From Halorubrum rubrum (GTDB lineage Archaea > Halobacteriota > Halobacteria > Halobacteriales > Haloferacaceae), in NCBI RefSeq assembly GCF_024494685.1, contig NZ_JANHDM010000008.1:62001-126000 (forward strand): a DNA stretch of 64,000 bases, given 5' to 3'. Position 1 is the stretch's first letter. Each line of letters begins with the position of its first letter. Made by a program: the position numbers and the translations under genes. Under the pieces are notes generated by a model that did not search any database, was not told the DNA's origin, and was given only the letters and a program-made list of their open reading frames with translations. Positions 1-7,365 of this stretch are shown one piece after another.

Positions 1-1
1 G

Positions 2-649
2 AAATCCGACCAACCGACGAAGCCGGATAACGGCACGGAAAGCGACGAGAACGGCGACGTCGAGAACGGCGACGTCGAGAACGACGAAAAGACGGCCGGA
101 AGCGACGACGGAGCCGCCGATGACGACGGCGAAGACGGACCCGAAGACGCTGACGACGCCGACGACAATGACTCCGACGACGCTGACGATGCCGACGAGA
201 GCGGCGAAAACGACGAGAGCGACGGAGAGGACGCTGGCGACGAGACGGACGGCACCGACGACGCGCAGAACCCCGAAACCGAAGACGACTCCGACGAGAC
301 CGACGGCGGGGACGACGCGAACGGTGACGAGGAGACGACGGGTACCGAAGACGATGGAGCCGGAGAGACCGACACCACCGACGACGGTGACGAGAGCGGT
401 GAGGACGAGAGCGGTGAGGACGAAACGGCGAAGTCCGAAGACGGGAACGACGGCGGCGACGGTGGAACCGACGATGGTGACGACGGCAACGACGACACTG
501 ACGACTCGGGCGAAGACGAAACCGACGACGGCACCAGCAACGGCGACGACACCGACGAGGACGAAAGCAGCGACGAGGACGAAAGCGGCGACGACACCGA
601 CGACGACACCGGCGACGAAACCGGAGGTGACGATGGGCGATCGACGTGA
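2..649 (+). CDS. Asp/Glu-rich low-complexity tail of a protein cut by the left edge
   Basis: A frame is open from the left edge to a TGA at 647-649 and has no start codon inside the window, so the gene begins upstream. About 215 residues are visible, almost all Asp, Glu, Gly, Thr, Ser, Asn and Ala, with degenerate repeats of the type GDDTDDED. The other frames read as Thr/Arg-rich or Arg-rich nonsense, whereas this one has the acidic composition and GC-rich third positions normal for haloarchaea. No domain, membrane segment or sorting signal is visible. Tails like this occur as hydrated linkers in exported or cell-surface haloarchaeal proteins, but the missing N-terminal part would decide the function. 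Confidence 0.7.
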   Translation, partial: KSDQPTKPDNGTESDENGDVENGDVENDEKTAGSDDGAADDDGEDGPEDADDADDNDSDDADDADESGENDESDGEDAGDETDGTDDAQNPETEDDSDETDGGDDANGDEETTGTEDDGAGETDTTDDGDESGEDESGEDETAKSEDGNDGGDGGTDDGDDGNDDTDDSGEDETDDGTSNGDDTDEDESSDEDESGDDTDDDTGDETGGDDGRST

Positions 650-824
650 GAAGTGCTGCGTTCCGAAGGGTCGTCGAACCGCCTTTCGACGGCGGAACGG
701 CCACCGACCCAGGCGACTGTCGTCGCTCGGGACGCGACCGTGGATCACGAAGCGTCGCGTGCTCCTGGCGCTTTTCGCCGGGCTCCTGGCGGTCTTCGGC
801 TACGGACTCCTGTTCGAGTTCTGA
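633..824 (+). CDS. small basic single-pass membrane protein, hypothetical
   Basis: An ATG at 633 opens a 63-codon frame that overlaps the end of the acidic gene by 17 bases and ends in TGA at 824. The first 40 residues are Arg-rich and end in KRR. A roughly 20-residue hydrophobic stretch (VLLALFAGLLAVFGYGLLF) reaches almost to the C-terminus, as in a tail-anchored mini-protein with its basic side in the cytoplasm. The last 25 codons have typical GC-rich third positions. The overlap suggests translational coupling. Alternatively the hydrophobic segment is the true C-terminal anchor of the upstream acidic protein, separated from it by a frameshift. No family recognised. Confidence 0.4.
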   Translation: MGDRREKCCVPKGRRTAFRRRNGHRPRRLSSLGTRPWITKRRVLLALFAGLLAVFGYGLLFEF

Positions 825-863
825 GACGACTTTCGGCCCGAACGACTCACTGCTCGAGAGGGC

Positions 864-1568
864 TCACTCCTCGAGGAACGCGTCGAGCTCGCGACGGACC
901 CGCCCGCGCCGGTCGGCGAGAACGGCGAACCGCTCGCCGCGGAGCCGCTCCAGCCAGCCCAGCAGCCGGGCTGCCCACTCCAGTTTTCGCGCCTTCATCG
1001 GGCCCACGTCCGGGTCGTCGAAGTCCCATCCCGGAAAGGTCAGCCGACCGGCACCCGCGTGGTCCGCGAGGAACGCGGCGCGGTCGCCGTCGGTGAATCC
1101 GCCGACGTTTCGGACCGGACCGGCGGGGGCCGCCTGGGTCGTCGTCAGGGTGTGATCGGCGTCGAACCGCGGGAGCCACTCGCGGACCGCGAGAACGTTG
1201 TCGCCGTGGGCGTGCGCCGCGACCGGCACGCCGCGCTCGGTCAACTCGACGGCGGTCTCCGGGTTCTTGTCGAGGTCGGTGACCAGACAGTCGACGGCCA
1301 CGCCCGCCTCGAGGAGGATGTCCGCCGCCGTCGACGCGGCGACGACGACCTCGGCCTCGCGAGCGAGGCGGATCTCCGCGTCCTCGCGGAGACGCGGCGC
1401 GCCCCCCGCGACGGCGACGGTCCGCCCCGCCCAGTCGTCGAACCGGGAGAGGTCGAACGGCGTCGACAGCGTCGCTGCGACGTCGCGGGCCTCCTCGTCC
1501 GCGGCACGGGCGAACCCGAAGTCCGCCAGTATCGCCTCGTAGACGGGTTCGAAGGTCTCGAAGTTCAC
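864..1568 (-). CDS. mptE: 6-hydroxymethyl-7,8-dihydropterin pyrophosphokinase, MptE family
   Basis: This 234-residue protein matches the archaeal MptE (DUF115-type) enzyme, which transfers pyrophosphate from ATP to 6-hydroxymethyldihydropterin in tetrahydrofolate/methanopterin synthesis. Family features include the SRFDDWAGRTVAVAGGAPRL entry segment, the VDCLVTDLDKNPE stretch that resembles the metal/nucleotide region, and HAHGDN followed by GGFTDGDRA. A GTG at 1568 is preferred because the 33 residues that could precede it are Arg/Pro-rich and unlike a haloarchaeal N-terminus. The folP gene lies upstream on the same strand and makes the next product, 177 bases away, consistent with a shared pterin role. 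Family assignment is firm; the exact start is less so. Confidence 0.85.
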   Translation of the reverse strand: MNFETFEPVYEAILADFGFARAADEEARDVAATLSTPFDLSRFDDWAGRTVAVAGGAPRLREDAEIRLAREAEVVVAASTAADILLEAGVAVDCLVTDLDKNPETAVELTERGVPVAAHAHGDNVLAVREWLPRFDADHTLTTTQAAPAGPVRNVGGFTDGDRAAFLADHAGAGRLTFPGWDFDDPDVGPMKARKLEWAARLLGWLERLRGERFAVLADRRGRVRRELDAFLEE

Positions 1569-1745
1569 GGAGTCACCCTCGGCGTCGCGTCGAGCGGTCG
1601 AGGCTCCGGTCCGTCGGGACGGCGCTGCCGCTCGCGGTGGTGAATATGGTATGGGCCGAAGTGGCACAGAGTACCCCTACCCGCGTGCCCCTTCGGCGTC
1701 CGGTTGATGCGTTGTCCACACGGCGGCATAAACTTTCTCTTACTT

Positions 1746-2951
1746 CTAGGTGTCGCCGATCGCCGCGAGGGCGGCATCGAGCGCCTCCGAAACGCCGGAA
1801 GCGGCCGATACGACGGACGAGATCCCGTCGGCCGTGCCGACGAGGACGCCGTGGGTCCCCTCTCCGAGCGGATCGACGTCGCTCTCGTCGTGTTTGCCGT
1901 CGTCGCCGACCCCGCCGTCGTCACTTCCCCGACCGACCGCGAAGGCGGCGTCACACTCCGTCGTGGCCGCCCGGAGCGCGCCGACGGCCTCCCCCGGCAG
2001 TCCCGACAGCTGGTAGGTGTGGACGACGGTTTCGTCGGCGACGTCGCGGGGAGTACCGAGCCGGTCGAGGTGACGCTCGGCCTCGCGGACCGTGGTCACG
2101 TCGAGCTCCTCGACCGACACCCGGCCGTCGTGACTGTGACGGTTCCGGGCGAACGCCTCGCCGATCAGCGCCGCGTCCCGCGTCTCGGCCACGTCGTGGG
2201 TGCGGATCACGTGCGCGCCGCGCTCGACGGCCATCGAGGTGGCCGCGAGCGACACCGGGAGCGCTTCCTCGGTGCTTCGTCCCGCGATGGTCTTCAAGAA
2301 ACTCTTGCGGTTGATCGAGACAAGAAGCGGGCGGCCGTAGCCGCGGAACTCCCGGAGCCGGCGGAACGTCTCGCGGTCGTCGGCGTGGGTCTTGGCCGCC
2401 GACCAGCCGCCGAAGGCGGGGTCGAGGATCGTCTTGTCGGTGAAGCCGTTCATCGAGAGCGCGTCGTATATCTCGTCGACGTCCTCGATCGCGCCCGGCC
2501 GCTCGAGATCCGGCGGCGAGGCCATCTTCGAGACGGCGGCGTCGTGGTCGCGACACACCCGCGGCATCTCCGGGTCGGCGAACCCGCAGACGTCGTTGAC
2601 CATGTCGAAGCCGCGCGCGAGCGCCTCGTCGGCGACCTCGTGGTACCGCGTCTCGATCGACCAGACCGCGTCGCGGGAGGTCGACTCGAGCGTCTCGACC
2701 GCGACGTCGAGCCGCTCCAGTTCCTCCTCCGCGGAGAGCACGTCGAGGTCCTTGTTCGCTGATTCGAGCCCCACGTCGACGATGTCGGCCCCTTCGTCGA
2801 TCAGATCCTCGTCGACGTACTCCGCCGCCTCTCCCGGATCGTCGTACACGCTCGGGTCGTACGGCGACTCCGCCGAGACGTTCAACACGCCCATGATCCG
2901 GGGCGGGTGGTCGTCGCCGATCCCGAGCCCCGCGGCGTCCACGTTTCGCAT
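1746..2951 (-). CDS. folP: dihydropteroate synthase-like protein
   Basis: This 401-residue protein carries the dihydropteroate synthase (pterin-binding TIM barrel) fold. Visible motifs are IMGVLNVSAESPYDP near residue 20, GADIVDVGLES, FDMVNDVCGF, ILDPAFGGW and PLLVSINRKSFL, followed by a family-typical ERGAHVIRTHDV. The enzyme joins dihydropterin pyrophosphate to p-aminobenzoate. The protein is longer than bacterial FolP (about 280); the C-terminal third is an additional haloarchaeal domain that ends in a Ser/Gly/Ala-rich stretch. The ATG at 2951 is supported by a TATA-like box on the minus strand around 2973-2979. It sits upstream of mptE on the same strand. Confidence 0.88.
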   Translation of the reverse strand: MRNVDAAGLGIGDDHPPRIMGVLNVSAESPYDPSVYDDPGEAAEYVDEDLIDEGADIVDVGLESANKDLDVLSAEEELERLDVAVETLESTSRDAVWSIETRYHEVADEALARGFDMVNDVCGFADPEMPRVCRDHDAAVSKMASPPDLERPGAIEDVDEIYDALSMNGFTDKTILDPAFGGWSAAKTHADDRETFRRLREFRGYGRPLLVSINRKSFLKTIAGRSTEEALPVSLAATSMAVERGAHVIRTHDVAETRDAALIGEAFARNRHSHDGRVSVEELDVTTVREAERHLDRLGTPRDVADETVVHTYQLSGLPGEAVGALRAATTECDAAFAVGRGSDDGGVGDDGKHDESDVDPLGEGTHGVLVGTADGISSVVSAASGVSEALDAALAAIGDT

Positions 2952-3017
2952 ACCGGATCGAGGGGCGCGACTCTTAAATCCCGCCCGAAACCGGCGGGCG
3001 AGGGGACGGAGGACCCG

Positions 3018-3035
3018 CCGGAACGATCGTTCCGG
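3018..3035. repeat. perfect 18-bp palindrome
   Basis: CCGGAACGATCGTTCCGG is a perfect self-complementary sequence that lies 9 bases before the structured repeat copy 1 and about 40 bases upstream of the folP TATA box on the other strand. It could be an operator for folP or an extra stem of the repeat; the second repeat copy has no equivalent palindrome. Confidence 0.5.
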
Positions 3036-3044
3036 TCGGCGCGC

Positions 3045-3304
3045 CTGCGAGCGCCCGGAAGGGCGCGAGCAGCCCGCGAGGGAGTCGGCCGGCCGGAGCA
3101 ACGCGGAGGGCGGCCGACGAGGCTGGGGAGGCGTGAGGTGCGGCTGCGGTGCTGTGGGGTGGGACTCAAAGGGGCAGTCGCGAGGACGACGGCGGCCGAA
3201 GTAAGCACTGGAAGGAGTGAGCGGAGCGAACGACTGAAGCGCGCAGCGAGGCCCCCGAGTCCTCGCGACTGGGGCTTTGGAGACGTTCTCCGCAGTCACG
3301 TTTT
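3045..3304 (+). ncRNA. candidate structured RNA / dispersed structured repeat, copy 1
   Basis: Hairpin 1 pairs 3045-3048 with 3069-3072, then has a GA/GA internal loop, then pairs 3051-3056 with 3061-3066 under a GGAA loop. An invariant linker, CCCGCGAGGGAG, occupies 3073-3084. Hairpin 2 pairs 3085-3090 with 3112-3117. A 25-base conserved stretch at 3119-3143 follows. The long stem pairs 3167-3171 (CAAAG) with 3275-3279 (CTTTG), has GGG opposite GGG, then a perfect 13-bp helix, 3175-3187 with 3259-3271. Linkers are almost identical in the copy at 35540-35791, but most stems differ in sequence and still pair. The GNRA-type loop and GA/GA pairs make sense on the plus strand. It fills the gap between folP and the 3419 gene. 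Confidence 0.6.
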
Positions 3305-3418
3305 CAGCAGCGTACAGCCGAAAGACTGCGGTTTCGGACGTGTTCATCGCGTCAACAACGACGCCCACCTACGGATCCGACGGCAGCGTTTTGTACGACT
3401 CCGGTGAAACGCGATAGT

Positions 3419-3883
3419 ATGACCGACTCGTCCCCGCTCGAGCGCGCGAGGGAGAACGCGACCGAGATCGCCTCCACCGTGGTCACGGGCGTCTGGCTGG
3501 CCGCGCTCCTCCTCGAGTTCGAGTGGTGGCTCCCGCTCATGCTGTTCGGCTACGTCGTGGTCGTTCCGGTGGTCTCGGTACTCTTCGACGAGGAGGAAGA
3601 AGAGGAAACGGACGAATCGGCGGAGAGTGGACCCGAGGGACGAACCGCGCGTGAGAACACGCAGGCGCGGAAGACGGATCACACCGAGGACGCCGGCGAG
3701 GGCAACGCCGACGCGATCGACCGCCTCAGAACCCGATACGCCGAGGGCGACCTGACCGACGAGCAGTTCGAGCGCAAGCTGGACAAACTGCTGGAGACCG
3801 AAACACCCGAGGACGCTGCGGAGTGGCGGGAACGGAAGCAGGAACGCGACCGAGAGCACGCGCTCGACCGCGACCGATCCTGA
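3419..3883 (+). CDS. membrane protein with C-terminal SHOCT domain
   Basis: This 154-residue protein has two close hydrophobic segments around residues 19-55 (IASTVVTGVWLAALLLEF and LPLMLFGYVVVVPVVSVLF), a strongly acidic linker, and a C-terminal SHOCT (short C-terminal) motif, DAIDRLRTRYAEGDLTDEQF. SHOCT modules end many prokaryotic membrane or nucleic-acid-binding proteins and probably mediate oligomerisation. The ATG at 3419 is chosen over a GTG at 3404 because a TTTTGTA box lies about 26 bases before it, fitting a leaderless transcript. No specific function can be assigned. Confidence 0.8.
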   Translation: MTDSSPLERARENATEIASTVVTGVWLAALLLEFEWWLPLMLFGYVVVVPVVSVLFDEEEEEETDESAESGPEGRTARENTQARKTDHTEDAGEGNADAIDRLRTRYAEGDLTDEQFERKLDKLLETETPEDAAEWRERKQERDREHALDRDRS

Positions 3884-3994
3884 GGACTCCGGAACCGCTC
3901 GATGCGAATTCTCGATCGACCGCGGATCCGCCGGGTATCGGAACCGCGGCCCCGGAAGGACGCGCTTTTATCCGCGCCGCGACAAGCCGTGGAC

Positions 3995-4606
3995 ATGGCG
4001 AAAGTGAGCATCGGCCTCCGCGGCTGGCGGTTCGACGAGGAGGAGATCATCTCCGAGGACGGGGAGTTGAAACCCCTCGAGGAGATCCCCGAGGAGCCGA
4101 GAGAGCGGCTCGTACGGCTCGTGGGACTCGTCGAGGAGCCGTGTGACGTCTGTTATCTCGAGTACGGCGAGGAGGAGGTTCACCGCAGCAGGGAGGCGGA
4201 GATCGTGTACGGCGAGCCGGGCGGGGAGGTCCTGCTCTGTGCCGAACACGAGCCCGACTTCATCTACTGGTTCCGCGAGGCCGGCGGCAGCGAGCACAAG
4301 GGGAGCCAGGAGTTCGGCGACCGGTTCCACGAGTGGGTCGCCGCCGGCAACGAGGCCCCCGACGGCTACGCGTCCGTCGAGCACGTCGAGGAGGACCCCG
4401 AGGGGCTCCCCGAACTCCCGGACCAACACGAGGTCCAGAAGCGACTCGAGGAGAACTTCGAGGGCGACCGGATCGACATCCGCGCGCTCGCCGGCGAGAA
4501 GTCGTCCGACCGGGGCGACGGGGACGCCGAGGACGACCGCCTCAGCGAGGAGGAGCTGGCCGACTCCGACGTCGACCTCTCGACGGAGTACCCATCGGAC
4601 CGATGA
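3995..4606 (+). CDS. conserved haloarchaeal protein with putative zinc-binding Cys/His set
   Basis: This acidic 203-residue protein starts at ATG 3995, about 26 bases after a CTTTTAT box. Its N-terminal half contains a CDVC pair and, about 30 residues later, LCAEHEPDFIYW; together these could hold one zinc. The C-terminal half is acidic and probably flexible. It overlaps the start of trmJ by four bases (ATGA), so the two genes are probably co-translated, and a link to RNA metabolism is possible. I do not recognise a named function. Confidence 0.75.
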   Translation: MAKVSIGLRGWRFDEEEIISEDGELKPLEEIPEEPRERLVRLVGLVEEPCDVCYLEYGEEEVHRSREAEIVYGEPGGEVLLCAEHEPDFIYWFREAGGSEHKGSQEFGDRFHEWVAAGNEAPDGYASVEHVEEDPEGLPELPDQHEVQKRLEENFEGDRIDIRALAGEKSSDRGDGDAEDDRLSEEELADSDVDLSTEYPSDR

Positions 4607-5463
4607 GCGGGAGAGACGCGGGCGACGCGGGCGACGGGGGGAACGCGAGCGACGCCGATTCCGACTCCGCGGAACCGAAACCGGAGCCGTCGACCCGCCG
4701 GAAGCCGGTCGTGGTCGTCGTCGAGCCCGAGACGCCGGGCAACGTCGGCACCATCGCGCGGGCGATGAAGAACTTCGGCCTCCGCGACCTCAAGCTGGTC
4801 GATCCCCCCGAACTGGACGAGGACGGCGAGGCGTACGGCTTCGCCGGCCACGCCCGCGAGGACGTGCTCCCGAACGCAGACGAGGTGACCTTCGAGGAGG
4901 TCGTCGAGCGCTACCACACGGTCGGCACCACCGCGATCACCGGCGAGGACGACCGCAGCCACGAGCGGTGGCCGTTCAAGACGCCCGTCGAGCTGCGGGA
5001 GTCGCTCGCGACCGTCAACGCCCCGACCGCGATCGTCTTCGGCAGGGAGGGTCGGGGGCTCAACAACGAGGAGCTCTCGCGGCTCGACGAGGTGTGTTCG
5101 ATCCCCGCGGCCGACGACTACCCCGTGCTCAACCTGGGACAGGCGGCGACGGTGCTCCTCTACGAGCTCCGCGACCTCACCGTGGAGGAGACGCAGCTCC
5201 CCGACACCGCGGTCACCCGCGCCCCCGAGGCCGACGTGGAGCGGCTCCACGACCTCTTCGGCGACTTCCTCTCGGCGACGGGCCAGCGCGAGCACCGCCG
5301 CGAGAAGAACGCGCTGTTGATGCGCCGGCTGCTCGGCCGCGCGCACCCGACCGAGCGGGAGGTCCACTCGCTCCTCGGAACCGTGCGGAAGGCGACGACG
5401 AAACTGGAACACGCCGACTACCTCGCCGCCAAACACGACGAGCCGACCTACCCCAGCGAATGA
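4603..5463 (+). CDS. trmJ: tRNA (cytidine/uridine-2'-O-)-methyltransferase, TrmJ/SPOUT family
   Basis: After a disordered 35-residue acidic leader, the protein shows the SPOUT methyltransferase fold: VVVVEPETPGNVGTIARAMK at the start, TAIVFGREGRGLNNEEL in the middle, and IPAADDYPVLNLGQAATVLLYE at the knotted SAM-binding end. The C-terminal 90 residues (HRREKNALLMRRLLGRAHP) fit the TrmJ dimerisation extension. Archaeal TrmJ methylates the 2'-OH of nucleotide 32 in tRNA anticodon loops using SAM. At 286 residues it is near the normal TrmJ length. It shares ATGA overlaps with both neighbours, so it sits in a run of coupled genes with the CxxC protein and azlCD. Confidence 0.88.
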   Translation: MSGRDAGDAGDGGNASDADSDSAEPKPEPSTRRKPVVVVVEPETPGNVGTIARAMKNFGLRDLKLVDPPELDEDGEAYGFAGHAREDVLPNADEVTFEEVVERYHTVGTTAITGEDDRSHERWPFKTPVELRESLATVNAPTAIVFGREGRGLNNEELSRLDEVCSIPAADDYPVLNLGQAATVLLYELRDLTVEETQLPDTAVTRAPEADVERLHDLFGDFLSATGQREHRREKNALLMRRLLGRAHPTEREVHSLLGTVRKATTKLEHADYLAAKHDEPTYPSE

Positions 5464-6158
5464 CTCGCATGGACGGGGACGTGCTCCACGAGGACCTGGC
5501 GGCCGGCGTGCGCGACGTGACGCCGCTCATGTTGGGGATCGTCCCGTTCGCGCTCGTCGCCGGGATCGCCGCCGTCGACGCCGGGCTCACGCTCGCGGAG
5601 GCGGTCGGCCTGTCGGTGATCGTGTTCGCCGGCGCGTCACAGCTCGCCGCGATCGATCTCCTCGGGTCGAACGCGCCGCTCGCGGTCGTGATCGGCACCG
5701 CTGCCGTGATTAACCTCCGGATGATGATGTACTCGGCGTCGATCGCGCCGTACTTCGCCGACTACGCCCGCCGGACGCGGGCGGGCCTCGCGTACCTGCT
5801 CACCGACCAGGCGTACGCGCTCTCGATCGCCGAGTACGAGCGGAACGACGGCCGCAGTCGGTGGCGCTACTACCTCGGCGCGGCGGCGTCGCTGTGGATC
5901 GTCTGGCAGATCGGGACGGTCGTCGGCGTCGTCGTCGGCGCGGGCGTCCCCGACGCGTGGGGGCTTACCTTCGCCGTGCCGCTCGTGTTCCTCGCGCTGT
6001 TGGTCCCCGCGATGAAGGACCGACCGACGACGGCCGCGGGGATCGTCGGCGGTGCGGTCGCGGTCGTCGCCGCCGGACTCCCGCTCAACCTCGGACTGCT
6101 GGTCGGCGCGGTGTGCGGGATCGCCGCCGGGATGGCGACGGAGGTGACGGCGTCGTGA
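5460..6158 (+). CDS. azlC: branched-chain amino acid exporter large subunit, AzlC family
   Basis: This 232-residue integral membrane protein has about seven hydrophobic segments and the AzlC signatures GIVPFALVAGIAAVDAGL, VIVFAGASQLAAIDLL and INLRMMMYSASIAPYF. AzlC and AzlD together export branched-chain amino acids or analogues across the cytoplasmic membrane. The ATG at 5460 overlaps the trmJ stop, and its own stop overlaps the azlD GTG, so the pair is translationally coupled. Substrate is inferred from family knowledge only. Confidence 0.9.
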   Translation: MTRMDGDVLHEDLAAGVRDVTPLMLGIVPFALVAGIAAVDAGLTLAEAVGLSVIVFAGASQLAAIDLLGSNAPLAVVIGTAAVINLRMMMYSASIAPYFADYARRTRAGLAYLLTDQAYALSIAEYERNDGRSRWRYYLGAAASLWIVWQIGTVVGVVVGAGVPDAWGLTFAVPLVFLALLVPAMKDRPTTAAGIVGGAVAVVAAGLPLNLGLLVGAVCGIAAGMATEVTAS

Positions 6159-6511
6159 CGGGCGGGATCGGCACCGTCGTCAGCGACCCGCGGGTCTGGG
6201 CGGCCATCCTCGTGATCGGAGCGCTCACCTACGGGATCCGGCTCTCGTTCATCCACCTGTTCGGCCGGATCGACGAGGTTCCGGCGCGCGTCAGGCGACC
6301 GCTTCGGTACGTCCCGCCCGCGGTGTTGGCGGCGCTCGTTCTCCCCGATCTGGTGACGGTGGGTCCCTCGCTCGCCGGGACGGTCGTCGACGAACGGTTG
6401 CTCGCCGGGGTCGTCGCCGGTGCGGTCGCGTGGCGAACGGAGAACGTGTTCGCGACCATCGCGGTCGGCATGGGTGCGCTGTGGCTGCTCCGGTTCGTCG
6501 TCCTCGCGTAA
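6155..6511 (+). CDS. azlD: branched-chain amino acid exporter small subunit, AzlD family
   Basis: This 118-residue protein has four hydrophobic helices (VWAAILVIGALTYGIRLSFI, LRYVPPAVLAALVLPDLV, LLAGVVAGAVAWRTENV and FATIAVGMGALWLLRFVVL). The VPPAVLAALVLP and WRTEN sequences are typical of AzlD. It is the partner subunit of the AzlC protein encoded immediately before it. The start is a GTG at 6155 overlapping the azlC TGA by four bases. Confidence 0.88.
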   Translation: MTGGIGTVVSDPRVWAAILVIGALTYGIRLSFIHLFGRIDEVPARVRRPLRYVPPAVLAALVLPDLVTVGPSLAGTVVDERLLAGVVAGAVAWRTENVFATIAVGMGALWLLRFVVLA

Positions 6512-6523
6512 CCCTCCTCGGTT

Positions 6524-6895
6524 TTACCCGGCGATCCGCTCCGGATATCGCCGGGCGAGCAGGAGGGCGGCGACGCCGCAGCCGACCGCGAATCCGACCG
6601 CGCTCGAAGCGCTCACGAACGGACGCGCCGGCGGGACGGCGTACGACACCGCGGCCGCGGCGAGCAGCGCGTAGCCGACCGCCGAGCCGCCGAGGAGGAC
6701 GGGACGAAGGCCGGCCCGCCTCCAGAGGCGAACCCAGGTCGCGACCCCCGCGACCGCGCCGGCGACGACGCCGATCGGGAGCGCGACGATCGCGGAGAAG
6801 GCGATCCTCGCGGAGAGCAGCTCCGTGAGAAGCACGGTGACGACGAGGAACGTCGTCAGCGCGATTCCCAGCGTCGCGACGGGGCGTCCGGTCAT
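6524..6895 (-). CDS. four-helix membrane protein, hypothetical
   Basis: This 123-residue protein consists of four hydrophobic segments separated by short loops (IALTTFLVVTVLLTELL, IVALPIGVVAGAVAGVATWV, VLLGGSAVGYALLAAAAVSYAV and VGFAVGCGVAALLLARR). The ATG at 6895 lies about 26 bases from a strong minus-strand TATA box (TTTATATC, near 6917-6924), indicating a leaderless mRNA. It converges on azlD with 12 bases between stops. No named family recognised. Confidence 0.7.
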   Translation of the reverse strand: MTGRPVATLGIALTTFLVVTVLLTELLSARIAFSAIVALPIGVVAGAVAGVATWVRLWRRAGLRPVLLGGSAVGYALLAAAAVSYAVPPARPFVSASSAVGFAVGCGVAALLLARRYPERIAG

Positions 6896-6943
6896 ACCGC
6901 CGGATTCGACGTGATCGGATATAAACCGACCCGCCGGGGCCGG

Positions 6944-7297
6944 CTATCGCTCGCGCTCCGTGGGACGGGTCGAGCCCACTCCGGCCGACGCGTTGCGAGC
7001 GTCGTCGTCGCGAGCACTGCGAGCGCCGCGGGCGCCCCGACCACCGGATTCCGTGCCGGCCTCGCGTTCCGTCGCCTCGGCGAACCGCTGGGCTGCGTCG
7101 GCGATCGAGTCGAGGACGGCGAACGTTCGGTACCAGAGGTACGCGCCGATCGTCAGGGATCCGGCGATCAGCACGGAGAGAAGCAGTTCCGCGACGATCA
7201 GGACGCCGTACACGAGCGCGAAGAGGCTCACGGCGGCGAGAACCGTCCCGACGCGGGTGCGCAGCGCCTCGGAGGGAGAGAGCGGGTCGTGGACCAT
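6944..7297 (-). CDS. two-helix membrane protein, hypothetical
   Basis: This 117-residue protein has two adjacent hydrophobic segments at about residues 17-55 (VLAAVSLFALVYGVLIVAEL and LSVLIAGSLTIGAYLWYRTF), then an amphipathic helix (DSIADAAQRFAEATERE) and a disordered Arg/Gly tail. The ATG at 7297 has a CTTTTAAG box about 27 bases upstream on the same strand. Composition and layout look like a haloarchaeal conserved membrane protein; function unknown. Confidence 0.7.
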   Translation of the reverse strand: MVHDPLSPSEALRTRVGTVLAAVSLFALVYGVLIVAELLLSVLIAGSLTIGAYLWYRTFAVLDSIADAAQRFAEATEREAGTESGGRGARGARSARDDDARNASAGVGSTRPTERER

Positions 7298-7365
7298 GCC
7301 GGCGGCTACCGCGGCCGGCTACTTAAAAGATGAAGGCGGACGGTCCGGTCGTCCGGCCGGGGCGT

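Noticed and set aside
120-824. 234-residue Thr/Arg-rich frame
   Set aside because: The first part is an out-of-frame reading of the Asp-rich gene; only the segment from ATG 633 was kept as a separate candidate.
3018-3304. Interpretation of the structured repeat as SRP RNA or RNase P RNA
   Set aside because: Two copies are present and none of the universal SRP or RNase P core sequences is recognisable.
2907-3407. Arg/Gly-rich open frames across the 2.9-3.4 kb gap
   Set aside because: They read through the structured repeat; similar frames arise in copy 2, and they have no codon bias or family match.
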